This document shows, piece by piece, positions 22,907-33,993 of a stretch of DNA of 64,000 nt. The translations under genes were made by a program, and so were the position numbers. This stretch comes from Dehalococcoidia bacterium (lineage in GTDB: Bacteria > Chloroflexota > Dehalococcoidia > Lucifugimonadales > HRBIN23): assembly GCA_025060295.1 (NCBI GenBank), contig JANXCH010000009.1, positions 1 to 64,000 on the forward strand, in the 5' to 3' direction. The notes below the pieces were generated by a model. The model saw only the letters and a list, made by a program, of their open reading frames with translations, did not search any database and was not told the origin of the DNA. Position 1 is the first letter of the stretch. Each line of letters starts with the position of its first letter.

Positions 22907-23851
22907 CTAACGATAGCGGATGCGCGGGTCCAGGTAGGCGTAACTGATATCCACTGCCAGGTTGAGCAGGATAACGAAGGTGGCCAGAATGAGGTTGATG
23001 CCCTGCACCACCGGGTAGTCCCGCCGAATGAGGGCTTCAAAGAAGAACTGTCCTACCCCCGGCAGGCGAAAGATGGACTCAATGATCACCGAGCCCCCAA
23101 TGAGGAAGGGCATCTGGATGCCGATGATGCTCACCACGGGGATAAGGGCGTTCTTGAGGGCGTGGCGGGTAATGATCACCTGCTCCGACAGGCCCTTGGC
23201 CCAGGCGGTGCGGATATAGTCCTGGCGCATCACCTCCAGCATGGCGGAGCGCATAATGCGCATGACCGGGCCGGCCCGCGTCAGCCCGAACACCAGGGCG
23301 GGGATGGCCATGATCTTCAAGTTCTCCAGGGGATTCTCGGTGAAGGAAACATAGGTCCACACGGGTGTCCACCGCAGGTAGATGGAGGGGAGCACCACCA
23401 CCAGCACCGCCAGCCAAAAGAAGGGGATAGCCAGCATAGCGATGGCGAAGATGCGCCCCAGGTAGTCGGCCCAGGAGTCCTGGCGAATAGCGGAAATCAC
23501 CCCCACCCCAACCCCGATGACCACCGAAACGATTATGGTCAGGATAGCCAGTTCCAGGGTAACGGGGAAGCGGCGGGCAAACTCCTGCACGATGGGCTGT
23601 TTCGTCCAGAGGGAATGGCCCAAGTCGCCTCGGAAGATGTCACTAATCCAGGTAGCATACTGGACCAGGATAGGCCGGTCCAGGCCAAGCTCTTTGCGCA
23701 GGGCCTCCACTGTGGGGGCATACGCATACCCCTCCAGCATTTGGTGCACCACATCCCCAGGCAGGAAGCGAAGCATCAAGAAGACGACGATGGTTACCAC
23801 AAAAAGGGTGGGAACAACATAAAACATCCGGCGCAGGATGTATTGGCGCAT
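22907..23851 (-). CDS. dppB: Peptide-type ABC transporter permease (DppB/OppB family)
   Basis: A 314-residue permease with the typical DppB start (a Tyr/Ile/Leu-rich first helix with RRMFYVVPTLFVV), the FLPGDVV periplasmic segment and an EAA-type loop (RTAWAKGLSEQVIITRHALKN). It forms the pore with DppC. AGGGGG precedes the ATG. Transcription should start from the promoter at 24101-24130, leaving a leader of about 240 nt that contains a possible small ORF. Confidence 0.9.
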   Translation of the reverse strand: MRQYILRRMFYVVPTLFVVTIVVFLMLRFLPGDVVHQMLEGYAYAPTVEALRKELGLDRPILVQYATWISDIFRGDLGHSLWTKQPIVQEFARRFPVTLELAILTIIVSVVIGVGVGVISAIRQDSWADYLGRIFAIAMLAIPFFWLAVLVVVLPSIYLRWTPVWTYVSFTENPLENLKIMAIPALVFGLTRAGPVMRIMRSAMLEVMRQDYIRTAWAKGLSEQVIITRHALKNALIPVVSIIGIQMPFLIGGSVIIESIFRLPGVGQFFFEALIRRDYPVVQGINLILATFVILLNLAVDISYAYLDPRIRYR

Positions 23852-23871
23852 CGGTTCCCCCTACCGCTCTT

Positions 23872-24057
23872 CTAGTTACTTCTGGATGAGTGGACCAGTG
23901 GTGTGTGGAAGCCTGCTGCACGACGGCCCGCACCCGGGGGTGGATGCACACAGGGCGACGCCGTGTCCCGCACAGAGGGTTGGTGCGGTGGAATGCTGGA
24001 AAGGCGCTGGAGGGGGCATGAACTCTCAAGTTGCCGATTGCGGATAGCGCGCCGCAT
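23872..24057 (-). CDS. Possible leader ORF upstream of dppB
   Basis: A 61-codon frame starts 5 nt after a near-perfect AAAGGAGGT and ends 20 bases before dppB. The predicted peptide is basic at its start (RRAIRNRQLESSC) and then rich in Pro, His and Ser. It has no family I know and no hydrophobic segment. Its strong promoter and ribosome site contrast with the lack of protein-like composition, so it may be a regulatory leader peptide, or the leader RNA itself may be the functional element. Apart from this frame and the promoter, 23852-24275 shows nothing. Confidence 0.35.
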   Translation of the reverse strand: MRRAIRNRQLESSCPLQRLSSIPPHQPSVRDTASPCVHPPPGAGRRAAGFHTPLVHSSRSN

Positions 24058-24100
24058 GCGGACCTCCTTTCCCGTCCGCAAGGTGGCACAAGGTGGCATT

Positions 24101-24130
24101 AGTATAGGAACGGTGTACGCCCTTTGTCAA
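24101..24130 (-). promoter_or_regulatory. Promoter of the dppBC transcript
   Basis: Minus strand TTGACA (24130-24125), preceded by CCCCC, and TATACT (24106-24101) are 18 nt apart. It lies between the binding-protein gene and dppB, so the permeases can be transcribed separately from the binding protein. Confidence 0.75.
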
Positions 24131-24275
24131 GGGGGCAGAGGGGGATGATGGATTTTTTGCCCGCGCAGTGAGTGCAACTAGGCGGAAACCGTTCGCTTAG
24201 GGAATCCCGAAGCAAAGCAAGGCAGGGGACGACAGTTGGCGTACCTTGTCAGAAAGGGGGGCGCCCCGCTCTGGG

Positions 24276-26051
24276 TTATGGCCCCTCTACCCAGGTCCAC
24301 TGCAGAATTTTGCCTGTGCCGTGGGAGTCGTGCTGGACGAAGTTGCGCACCCGGGGGGCGTGGACGCTATAGGAGTAGCCGATGGGCAAGTAAATGTAGT
24401 AGGCCTTGTCCAGCAGGTAGCGCTGTATCTCCAAGACGATACGGCGGCGCTCGGCAGGGTCCAGTGCCTGGCGCTGGGCTACCAGGAGGGGGGTCAAATG
24501 GGGGTCATCCACGTGGGAGCGGTTGTTAGCTTGGCCAGGGTAGTAGAAGCCGTAGAGCCAGTCGTCCACCTCGCCGAAGGGGGTTACAGGGCCGATGGCC
24601 ATGTGCTCATAGCGTCCCACAAAGGTGGTGGACACATAAAGGCCCAGGTCTTGGGGGTTGGGGATGATGCGAAAGCCCGCCCCCTCCAGATCCTGCTGGG
24701 TAAGGGCATAACGGGATTCCCAGATGGGCCCATAGAACACGGGGGCATAGTTCAGGGTAACGGCAAGGCCCTGGGGGTAACCCGCCTCGGTCAGGAGGCG
24801 GCGGGCCTCGGCGGGGTCGTAACCGATGTAATACTTCAGGCGGGCGGGGTCCTCTCGGCTGATGTCCAGTTTCCAGGCTTGCAGGGCGCAGGGGACAGGC
24901 CCGTTGTCTATGCACCCTTCCCCTTCGTGGAGGGTGGCCAGCCACGCCTGGCGGTTGATGGCCAGCGACACCGCCCGCCGCACCCGAATGTCGTTGAAGG
25001 GGGGGCGGTCGGTACGCATGTAGATGTGTCCCATATCCACCCGCAGGTATTTGGTTTGGGGGATGTCGGGACGGACTTTCGCTAAGGGGCGGGCCTCCTC
25101 TTCGGTGATGAAGCCCCGGTAGCCAACGGTGTCCACACGCCCCGCCCGCAAAAGGGCCAGGCGGGTGGCGGGGTCGGCCACCACCTCCCACACCACCTGC
25201 TCCAGATAGGGGGAGCCCTCCACGTAGAAGGCGGGGTTGTTCTTGTAGACCAGTTGGACACCGCGGGTGTAGGTCTCCAGGGTGAAGGGGCCGGTGCCGA
25301 TGGTGGTCTCAACGGTGTTGAAGTCGCGGAAGGTGCCCCCCTCTTTGGGCAGGATATACATGAAGGAGGGGTCGGCCAGGTTGTGCAGGAGAGGGGCGTG
25401 GGGGGCCTTCAGGCGCAGGCGCAGGGTGGAGGCGTCCACTACCTCGATGGCGTCGATGGGTTCGGCGCGGTAACGGAAGATGGAGCGGGCGGCGAAGCGC
25501 TCCAAAGAGTACTTGACATCCTCGGCATCCAGAAGGCGGGCGTTGACGGGGGGTCTGTTGTGCCATCGGACGCCTTTACGCAGGTACAGGGTGAGGGTTT
25601 TACCGTCGGGGGAGAACTCCCAGCGCTCGGCCAAATCGGGGTAGATGGTGTAGTCGGCGGGGAACTTCTGTTCGTGGGGGTAGGGGAAGCGCAGGAGGCC
25701 GTTGTAGACATAACTCCCGTGGGCTTGGGTGGGGGAACTGATGAAGGCGTGGATGTCCAGGCTGGGGGGTTCGGGGGCGGCGTAGCGGAAGGTGCCTCCG
25801 TAGCGGGGGCGGGCTATCGGCGCGGGTGTGGGGATGGGGGTGGGTGTTGGGGTGGGCAGAAGGATGGGGGGCGTGGTGGGGGCAGCGTCAGGGGTGGTAG
25901 GCGCAGGCCCCTCGGGCACGGGGGCAACGGTGGGTGCCGAGACAGGGGCGGGCGGGACACCAGGGGTGGCGGTGGGTGTCGGCGCTCCCGCCGGGCGACA
26001 GGCCAGAAGCGCCAGGGCCGCAAGGCTCACGAGCACTCCGACAAGGCGCAC
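24276..26051 (-). CDS. Peptide/solute-binding lipoprotein of an ABC importer (family 5)
   Basis: A 591-residue extracellular solute-binding protein. The lipobox LALLAC (Cys18) is followed by a long Pro/Thr linker (about residues 20-75, TPTPTPIPTPAP) before the globular domain. The domain begins GGTFRYAAPEPPSLD, and features such as TLYLRKGVRWHNRPPVNARL and FNDIRVRRAVSLAINRQAW mark SBP family 5. The extended linker suggests display through a thick layer. The start is GTG at 26051 after a G-rich tract. Promoter at 26114-26142. It precedes dppBC on the same strand by 425 bases and very likely serves them. Confidence 0.9.
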   Translation of the reverse strand: MRLVGVLVSLAALALLACRPAGAPTPTATPGVPPAPVSAPTVAPVPEGPAPTTPDAAPTTPPILLPTPTPTPIPTPAPIARPRYGGTFRYAAPEPPSLDIHAFISSPTQAHGSYVYNGLLRFPYPHEQKFPADYTIYPDLAERWEFSPDGKTLTLYLRKGVRWHNRPPVNARLLDAEDVKYSLERFAARSIFRYRAEPIDAIEVVDASTLRLRLKAPHAPLLHNLADPSFMYILPKEGGTFRDFNTVETTIGTGPFTLETYTRGVQLVYKNNPAFYVEGSPYLEQVVWEVVADPATRLALLRAGRVDTVGYRGFITEEEARPLAKVRPDIPQTKYLRVDMGHIYMRTDRPPFNDIRVRRAVSLAINRQAWLATLHEGEGCIDNGPVPCALQAWKLDISREDPARLKYYIGYDPAEARRLLTEAGYPQGLAVTLNYAPVFYGPIWESRYALTQQDLEGAGFRIIPNPQDLGLYVSTTFVGRYEHMAIGPVTPFGEVDDWLYGFYYPGQANNRSHVDDPHLTPLLVAQRQALDPAERRRIVLEIQRYLLDKAYYIYLPIGYSYSVHAPRVRNFVQHDSHGTGKILQWTWVEGP

Positions 26052-26113
26052 GATAGTCCCCCACCCTTAGTCCGTGAGACCCCGCAACAGAGGTTGTTCC
26101 AAACTTCACGATT

Positions 26114-26142
26114 ACTATAGTCCCCCCTGCCCCGTTTGTCAA
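26114..26142 (-). promoter_or_regulatory. Promoter of the binding-protein gene
   Basis: Minus strand TTGACA (26142-26137), preceded by CCCCC, and TATAGT (26119-26114) are 17 nt apart, about 60 nt before the GTG start. Confidence 0.75.
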
Positions 26143-26207
26143 GGGGGCTTGCCCGAGGCGCGCGTGCTGGGGGCGTTGTGGGCAAAGGGCTGGGTTGGGC
26201 GTTCGGG

Positions 26208-26213
26208 TATAAT
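26208..26213 (+). promoter_or_regulatory. Consensus -10 box before pccB
   Basis: A perfect TATAAT lies 36 nt before the pccB ATG. No good -35 hexamer is found at 16-18 nt; TTGGGC at 26195 is only 7 nt away. The promoter may depend on an activator. Confidence 0.4.
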
Positions 26214-26248
26214 ATATGGCAACGCTGGAACGGTGTCGTTGAGGGCGT

Positions 26249-27811
26249 ATGGACAACCAGACCTCTTTGCCCCCGAAACTGGAGCACCTCTTGCGCCTGC
26301 AGGCCCAGGCCCGCTTAGGCGGGGGGGAAAAGCGCATTCAGCAACAGCACGGCAAGGGTAAACTCACCGCTCGGGAGCGCATCGCCCTGTTTCTGGACGA
26401 GGGGAGTTTCCACGAACTGGACATGTTCGTCACCCACCGCACCTCCGAGTTCGGCTTGGCAGAGCAGAAGGTGCTGGGGGATGCGGTGGTAACGGGCTGG
26501 GGGACGGTGGACGGGCGCACGGTGTTTGTGTATGCCCAGGACTTTACAGTGCTGGGAGGCTCCCTGTCGGAGGCGGTGGCCGAGAAGATCTGCAAGATTA
26601 TGGACTTGGCTATGAAGGTGGGAGCTCCCGTGGTGGGGATGTGCGACTCGGGCGGGGCACGTATTCAAGAGGGGGTGCTGAGCTTGGCGGGGTATGGGGA
26701 GATCTTCAAACGCAATGTGCTGGCCAGTGGGGTTATTCCCCAGATTTCGGTTATCTTGGGCCCGAGCGCCGGGGGAGCCACCTACTCCCCCGCCCTCACC
26801 GACTTCGTGTTCATGGTGCGGGGCATCGGGCAGATGTATATCACCGGCCCCGATGTCATCAAGGCGGTAACGGGGGAGGAGGTGACCCACGAAGAGCTGG
26901 GGGGTGCCCACGTCCATACCACCAAGAGCGGGGTGGCTCACTTCGCCTTTGACACGGAGCAGGAGTGTTTACAGCAGGTGCGTCGTCTCCTCTCTTTTCT
27001 CCCCAGTAACAACACGGAGGACCCTCCTATCCTGGATACGGGCGACCCTCCTGACCGGCGGGACGAGGCTCTGCGGGTGCTGGTGCCCGAGAACCCGATG
27101 AAGTCCTACGATGTGAAGGAGGTGATACGGCGGGTGGTGGACCAGGGGGATTTTCTGGAGGTGCACGAGCGGTGGGCACCCAATATCGTGGTCGGGTTTG
27201 CGCGCCTGGCGGGGCGCGCCGTGGGGGTAGTGGCCCAACAGCCCCAGCACCTGGCGGGCGTGCTGGACATTGATGCCTCGGTGAAAGCGGCCCGCTTCGT
27301 GCGCTTCTGCGATTGCTTCAACATCCCGTTAGTCACTTTCGTGGATGTGCCGGGCTTCATGCCGGGCGTGCACCAGGAGCACGGGGGCATCATCCGCCAC
27401 GGGGCCAAGCTCATCTACGCCTACACGGAGGCGACGGTGCCCAAAGTGAGTGTGCTGTTGCGCAAGGCGTATGGGGGGGCCTATCTGGTGATGAGCAGCA
27501 AGCACCTGCGGGGCGACATCAACTACGCCTGGCCGACAGGAGAGGTGGCGGTGATGGGGCCGGAGGGGGCGGTGAACATCCTCTATCGGGAGCACCTGGC
27601 AAAACACCCCGATCCGGAGGGGGAGCGGGCGCGCCTCATTCAGGACTACAAGGAGCGTTTCGCTAACCCCTATGTGGCCGCCAGCCGGGGGTTCCTGGAC
27701 GATGTGATAGACCCTGCCGAGACACGCCCCAAAATCATCCGCGCCCTGGCGATGCTGGCCAACAAACGGGATACCCTTCCTCCCAAGAAGCACGGCAACA
27801 TCCCCCTATAG
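26249..27811 (+). CDS. pccB: Acyl-CoA carboxylase, carboxyltransferase (beta) subunit
   Basis: The 520-residue carboxyltransferase moves the carboxyl group from carboxybiotin to an acyl-CoA such as propionyl-CoA. The two crotonase-like halves are seen: [18 protein letters not shown] in the first and [18 protein letters not shown] in the second, each forming oxyanion pockets, and the length equals that of PccB. It is followed 11 bases later by a biotin-carrier gene. No biotin carboxylase (AccC) is in the window. Activity on acetyl-CoA or methylcrotonyl-CoA cannot be excluded. It would connect propionate breakdown to succinyl-CoA and the TCA genes nearby. Confidence 0.9.
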   Translation: MDNQTSLPPKLEHLLRLQAQARLGGGEKRIQQQHGKGKLTARERIALFLDEGSFHELDMFVTHRTSEFGLAEQKVLGDAVVTGWGTVDGRTVFVYAQDFTVLGGSLSEAVAEKICKIMDLAMKVGAPVVGMCDSGGARIQEGVLSLAGYGEIFKRNVLASGVIPQISVILGPSAGGATYSPALTDFVFMVRGIGQMYITGPDVIKAVTGEEVTHEELGGAHVHTTKSGVAHFAFDTEQECLQQVRRLLSFLPSNNTEDPPILDTGDPPDRRDEALRVLVPENPMKSYDVKEVIRRVVDQGDFLEVHERWAPNIVVGFARLAGRAVGVVAQQPQHLAGVLDIDASVKAARFVRFCDCFNIPLVTFVDVPGFMPGVHQEHGGIIRHGAKLIYAYTEATVPKVSVLLRKAYGGAYLVMSSKHLRGDINYAWPTGEVAVMGPEGAVNILYREHLAKHPDPEGERARLIQDYKERFANPYVAASRGFLDDVIDPAETRPKIIRALAMLANKRDTLPPKKHGNIPL

Positions 27812-27822
27812 GTGTCTGGACC

Positions 27823-28176
27823 GTGTCTGTGCCGTCGGTGTGGCGACAGGTGCCCTGGCAGGCCCGAGGCATGCGCCTCTTCCGGCGGGGGGTCTCCTCT
27901 CTGTATCCCCACATCCCCGGCCACCTGCACACCTTACCCCTGCCCCCCCGACCACCCGCAGTGCGGGAGAACCGTCTGGTGGCACCGATGCCGGGGGTTG
28001 TGACCCGCTATCTGGTGGAGGAGGGGCAGCGGGTGCAGGAGGGGCAAGTGGTGGCCTATTTGGAGGCCATGAAAATGGAGAACGCCCTCACGGCCCCGTG
28101 CGGGGGTGTGGTGCGCCTGCAGGGCCGCCCCGGCCAGAAGGTCCAGAGGGGGGAGGTCTTGGCTATAATAGAGTGA
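27823..28176 (+). CDS. Biotin/lipoyl carrier protein (acyl-CoA carboxylase BCCP)
   Basis: A 117-residue carrier. The C-terminal 75 residues are a biotinyl domain with the EAMKMEN motif, where the central Lys is biotinylated, flanked by VAPMPGVVTRYLVEEGQ and RGEVLAIIE. The N-terminal 45 residues are Pro/Arg-rich and look like a linker. The GTG at 27823 gives the longest frame and lies just after the pccB stop; an internal ATG at about codon 17 is possible. It must combine with a separate biotin carboxylase encoded elsewhere. Confidence 0.85.
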   Translation: MSVPSVWRQVPWQARGMRLFRRGVSSLYPHIPGHLHTLPLPPRPPAVRENRLVAPMPGVVTRYLVEEGQRVQEGQVVAYLEAMKMENALTAPCGGVVRLQGRPGQKVQRGEVLAIIE

Positions 28177-28189
28177 AGCCTTGTCGCCA

Positions 28190-28222
28190 GGGGAGCGCCA
28201 GGGAGGGTGCTCCCCCCTTTTA
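28190..28222 (+). terminator. Terminator after the carboxylase genes
   Basis: A 7-bp GC stem (28190-28196 and 28210-28216) with a 13-nt loop is followed by CCTTTT. It lies 13 bases past the carrier gene. Confidence 0.5.
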
Positions 28223-28241
28223 TGGGGGCAGGCCTATAGGT

Positions 28242-28247
28242 ATACTC
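28242..28247 (+). promoter_or_regulatory. Possible -10 box before the IDH-MDH pair
   Basis: TATACT at 28242 lies after the terminator and 82 nt before the next ATG. The -35 region is weak (TTTTAT), so only the -10 is annotated. Confidence 0.3.
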
Positions 28248-28329
28248 TATCAGGGGTTTTGGGGTATTCTATGGGGCAGACAGACAGAGGGGGAGGCACA
28301 CGGAGCGTCAGGAGCAACGGAGGGAGCAT

Positions 28330-30373
<2,044 letters not shown>

Positions 30374-30397
30374 CGCCATCGGGGATCTCAGTGTGCC

Positions 30398-30428
30398 AGG
30401 AGGGGGGAATCCCCCCTCCTTGTGTTTT
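30398..30428 (+). terminator. Terminator after icd-mdh
   Basis: A perfect 10-bp stem (30398-30407 and 30411-30420) with a 3-nt loop is followed by TGTGTTTT. Confidence 0.75.
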
Positions 30429-30494
30429 GGGCGGCACCCCATGCAGGGGTTGTCCCCACGCGCCGTAGCATACAATAGACAAGTGGAGGCGCCG

Positions 30495-31430
30495 ATGCAC
30501 GGCCCCTTGTCGGACGAGGCCATCCGAGTAGAGGGCCTGGTGAAGCGGTACGGCACGCTGGTGGCCGTGAACGAGGTTTCCTTTACGGTGCGCAAAGGGG
30601 AGATCTTCGGCGTTCTCGGCCCCAACGGCGCGGGGAAGACCACCCTCCTTGAGACCATTGAGGGCCTGCTCACCCCCGATGCGGGGCGCACCCTGGTGTT
30701 GGGCATGGACACCCATCAGGAGCCCCATAAGGTGAAGGAGCGGATTGGGGTACACCTGCAGGCCTCGGCCTATTTTGAGTTCCTCACTCTAAAGGAGATT
30801 TTGCACCTGTTCGGGCGTTTGTATCGGCGGCGTCTCCCCCCGATGGAGTTGCTGCGGATGGTGGGGCTGGAGGAGAAGGCCAACAGCACGGTGGCCAAAC
30901 TGTCGGGCGGGCAGAAACAGCGGTTCGCCATCGCCGCCGCTCTGGTCAACGACCCCGAGGTGCTGTTTTTGGACGAGCCCACCACGGGCCTGGATCCTCA
31001 AGCCCGCCGCAGTCTGTGGGAGTTTATTCAACAGGTGCACCGCCAGGGGCGGACGGTGGTGCTCACCACCCACTATATGGAGGAGGCCCAGTTCCTCTGC
31101 CAACGGGTGGCCATTATGGACCGGGGGACAATTGTGGCCTTGGATACTCCGATGGGCTTGGTGCGGCGTTTAGAGCAACCCTATGTGGTGAAGGTGGTCA
31201 GTTCACGCCCGTTGGCGGTGGAGGTGCTGGGGCGATTGGATGGGGTGAAAGGGCAGGTGGTGCACCAGAACGGCACCTATCACCTGCGATCGGCCGATGC
31301 TACCCGCACGTTGCGGGACTTGCTGGCGTGGGCACAGGCTCACGCGGTGCCTTTGGAGCACCTGGAGGTGACGTCGGCCACCTTGGAGGATGTGTTCCTC
31401 GCCTTGACGGGGAGGCGGTTGCAGGACTAG
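30495..31430 (+). CDS. ABC-2 type exporter, ATP-binding subunit
   Basis: A 311-residue ATPase with Walker A (LGPNGAGKTT), the signature LSGGQKQR, Walker B (VLFLDEPTTGLDP) and the switch His in VVLTTHYMEEA. The C-terminal 90 residues form the domain typical of DrrA/NatA/CcmA-like exporters. It works with the permease encoded 10 bases downstream. Family members export drugs, lipids or antibiotics, or act in resistance. The substrate is unknown. GGAGG precedes the ATG at 30495; a longer frame exists upstream but overlaps the terminator. Confidence 0.9.
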   Translation: MHGPLSDEAIRVEGLVKRYGTLVAVNEVSFTVRKGEIFGVLGPNGAGKTTLLETIEGLLTPDAGRTLVLGMDTHQEPHKVKERIGVHLQASAYFEFLTLKEILHLFGRLYRRRLPPMELLRMVGLEEKANSTVAKLSGGQKQRFAIAAALVNDPEVLFLDEPTTGLDPQARRSLWEFIQQVHRQGRTVVLTTHYMEEAQFLCQRVAIMDRGTIVALDTPMGLVRRLEQPYVVKVVSSRPLAVEVLGRLDGVKGQVVHQNGTYHLRSADATRTLRDLLAWAQAHAVPLEHLEVTSATLEDVFLALTGRRLQD

Positions 31431-31440
31431 GAGGTGGACG

Positions 31441-32511
31441 GTGCTGTGGCCCTTGGTAGTGGCCAACCTGAAGATGCTCCTACGCGACCGCGTGGCCCTG
31501 TTCTGGGCTTTGCTGTTCCCGGTCGTCTTTGTGGTGGGCTTTGGCTTCTTCCGGTTCGGGGAACCGCCCACCAGCACGGTGGCGGTGGTGGACCACGCCC
31601 AGAACGGGGCATCCCAGGGTTTTCTGGCGGCGCTGGGGGCCAATCCGGTGCTGAAGTTGGAGCCTTACCCCGATGAGGAGCGGGCGCGCACCGCCCTGAC
31701 GCAGGGGGATGTGCGCTATGCGCTTATCCTGCCGCCGGAGTTCGGGCGGGGGGGCGAAGCGTCCACGGTTACCATGTTGTACGACCGCGCCCAAGTCACG
31801 GCCCCACTGGTGGTGGGGGTGGTGCAACGCTATGTGGATGAGATGAACTTACACCTCATCGGGGCGCAGCGGGTGCTGTCTTTGCAGGCTGAGCCTGTTC
31901 AATCGCGCCGTCTGCGCTACTTTGACTTCGTGCTGCCGGGCTTGGTGGGAATGGCGGTGATGCAGTTCTCAATCATTGGGATGGCGGTGGGGCTGGCGGA
32001 GGCAAGGGAACTGAAACTGTTGAAGCGGTTGCAGACCACACCCCTGTCGGTGGGGACTTTCTTTTTGGCCCGCGTGCTGGCCAATATGGTCTTGGCAGGG
32101 GTGCAGGCGGGGTTGCTCCTAGCGGTCGGGGTTTTGGCTTTTGACGCCTATATTGTCCCGCGCGGGCTGGTGTGGGGCATTCCTTTGATCATGGTGAGCA
32201 ATATGATCTTCCTCAACTTGGGGTTTGTGGCGGGGGCTGTCTCCAAGACAGTGAACGCCGCCAGCGGGTTGGGCAACGCCATCGCCATGCCTATGATGAT
32301 CTTCTCGGGGGTATTTTTTGACACGGCAGGTTTGCCCCGTGTGTTGGCGGTGATGGCCCAATACTTGCCCCTGACGCCCCTTATTGACTCCCTGCGGGGG
32401 ATGCTGTTAGAGGCCAAGCCCCTGTGGGCCTATCCCGTGGATTTGGCTATCCTGGGGGGCTGGATGGTGGTGAGCGCTGTGCTGGCTGTCCGCTTGTTCC
32501 GTTTTACCTAA
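31441..32511 (+). CDS. ABC-2 type exporter, permease subunit
   Basis: A 356-residue permease with an N-terminal membrane segment (about 17-36), a large extracytoplasmic domain (about 40-170), then five further helices (170-350), the usual ABC-2 plan. AGGAGG lies 7 nt before the GTG start. It pairs with the ATPase gene just upstream. The 3-prime end overlaps the convergent SIMPL gene by 4 bases. Confidence 0.88.
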   Translation: MLWPLVVANLKMLLRDRVALFWALLFPVVFVVGFGFFRFGEPPTSTVAVVDHAQNGASQGFLAALGANPVLKLEPYPDEERARTALTQGDVRYALILPPEFGRGGEASTVTMLYDRAQVTAPLVVGVVQRYVDEMNLHLIGAQRVLSLQAEPVQSRRLRYFDFVLPGLVGMAVMQFSIIGMAVGLAEARELKLLKRLQTTPLSVGTFFLARVLANMVLAGVQAGLLLAVGVLAFDAYIVPRGLVWGIPLIMVSNMIFLNLGFVAGAVSKTVNAASGLGNAIAMPMMIFSGVFFDTAGLPRVLAVMAQYLPLTPLIDSLRGMLLEAKPLWAYPVDLAILGGWMVVSAVLAVRLFRFT

Positions 32512-33317
32512 GGCAGGGCGAACAGGGCCTGCACCGTAACGGTTACCGTCAGTTCCCCGGGGCTGATAGGTGTGGGTGTCTCGGGGGCCGTCGCCGCCCG
32601 CATCGCCTCCAGCGGGGCGAGGGGCACACCGCCCCCCGCTTCACTCAAAGAGATCAGCTTACCCAAACTGATGCCGGCGGCCGAGGCCATCTGGCGGGCT
32701 TTGTCTAAAGCGTCTTTGACAGCCGCCTCCCGTGCCTGGGCCAGGGCGCGCCGGTGCTCCCCATCCTCCACTCCGAAGGCGATGCCCTGCACCCGTACCA
32801 GGTTCCCCCCCGCTGCCACGGCATCGTCTATCACCGTGCCGATGCGGTCCAGGGCGCGCACTTTCACGCTTACCAGGTTGCTCACCTGGTAGCCGATGAG
32901 CACCTGCTCCCCTTGCCGTTCGCCGCCGGGGAGGACGCGCTCCCGGTAGGTGTAAAGAGGCTGAATGGTGAAGTAGCGGGTTTGGATATCCCGCTCGGCG
33001 ATGCCGTTGGCCTTGAGGGCGTCCAGGATGCGCCTCAAGGCGCGGGCGGCTTCGTCGCGGGCGGCGCTCACGGTGTCGGCGCGGGCCTCTACTCCCAGGG
33101 AGAGGTGGGCCACAGTGGGGGTAAGGGTAAGCCGTCCCTCGCCCGTTACCCAGAGGCCGGCGGGCTGGGAGGGCTGCACCACCAGGGAGGCACCGGTGGC
33201 CGGGAGTGCAGGTGGGGCACCCGGGGCAGTGCTGGCAGGGGGACTGGCGGGACGGGTGCACCCGACTAAAACCCATACGGTAAGGGCCAAAGCGAAAGCC
33301 AAAGCGTATCGGCGCAT
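32508..33317 (-). CDS. SIMPL-domain (DUF541) lipoprotein
   Basis: A 269-residue protein with a lipoprotein signal (lipobox VLVGC, Cys20), a Pro/Ala/Ser spacer, and the SIMPL/DUF541 domain (VTGEGRLTLTPTVAHLSLG onward, with the repeated Val/Thr beta strands and a Gln/Tyr-rich YQVSNLVSVKV). The family occurs in periplasmic and surface proteins; the best-known members were linked to oxidative-stress tolerance and to IRAK signalling, but the molecular role is unclear. Convergent with the ABC permease. Confidence 0.85.
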   Translation of the reverse strand: MRRYALAFALALTVWVLVGCTRPASPPASTAPGAPPALPATGASLVVQPSQPAGLWVTGEGRLTLTPTVAHLSLGVEARADTVSAARDEAARALRRILDALKANGIAERDIQTRYFTIQPLYTYRERVLPGGERQGEQVLIGYQVSNLVSVKVRALDRIGTVIDDAVAAGGNLVRVQGIAFGVEDGEHRRALAQAREAAVKDALDKARQMASAAGISLGKLISLSEAGGGVPLAPLEAMRAATAPETPTPISPGELTVTVTVQALFALP

Positions 33318-33386
33318 GGGCCACCTCCACCAGGGGCTCCACAGGATACTACACTGCGCAGCAGTGAAAGGTTCCCAAGAGGGAAA

Positions 33387-33974
33387 CTAGGCCATCCGGC
33401 GCACCAGGCGTGCCAGGGCCAGCATCAGGAGCAAGACGCCAGTCACCACGCCTTCCACAAGGCCCCAGGCCAGAAGGGGACGGGGGGTCGGCTTGGGCAG
33501 AGCCTCGCCGATAGGTGTAGGAGAGGGGGACGGGGGTGGGACCGCCTCTTTGGGGATGTCGGGGGCAAGGATGAGCACGCTTTGACCGGGCTGAGTAGCC
33601 GAGGCAGCAGGGGGAGGCAGGGGAGTGCCCTGACGAGCCTGGAAGCCGAGGGAGAGATCCGTGGCCACCAGAACCATCAGGAGCAGACCCATAGCCACCG
33701 CGCTGGGAACGAGCAGGTGGGGGACGGCCAAGCGCGGGGCAGGATGCGGTGCAGGTGGGGCGATGCGAATGGGGGAGGACGGTTGCTCTTGGGGAAGGGT
33801 CTGGAGCCACTGACGCACCTGGCGCAAGTCCTCCACCATCCGACGGCACTCCGCACACACCTCCAGGTGCCTTTCTATGCGTAGACGCTCCCCTTTGCTC
33901 ACCTGGTCGTCCAGGAAGCAGGAGAGCATTTCTGGGCTGGGATGCGCCCCACGACGCCGTCCCCACAGCCACAT
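33387..33974 (-). CDS. Membrane-anchored anti-sigma factor with zinc finger
   Basis: This protein (195 residues) has an N-terminal zinc anti-sigma motif HLEVCAECR (H-x3-C-x2-C), a membrane segment around residues 90-112, a Pro-rich extracytoplasmic stretch, and a second hydrophobic C-terminal segment (about 168-190). It lies directly downstream of an ECF sigma gene, with 19 bases between them, as is usual for such pairs: the N-domain binds the sigma factor and the outside part senses. A GTG at 33983 is an alternative start, but ATG at 33974 fits the GAGGGGG tract better. Confidence 0.85.
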   Translation of the reverse strand: MWLWGRRRGAHPSPEMLSCFLDDQVSKGERLRIERHLEVCAECRRMVEDLRQVRQWLQTLPQEQPSSPIRIAPPAPHPAPRLAVPHLLVPSAVAMGLLLMVLVATDLSLGFQARQGTPLPPPAASATQPGQSVLILAPDIPKEAVPPPSPSPTPIGEALPKPTPRPLLAWGLVEGVVTGVLLLMLALARLVRRMA

Positions 33975-33993
33975 ATAGGTCACACCCCCTCTG

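Noticed and set aside
22664-23875. Plus-strand open frame of about 400 codons opposite dppB/dppC
   Set aside because: Antisense to two clearly conserved permeases; His/Asp/Gln-rich translation with no domain.
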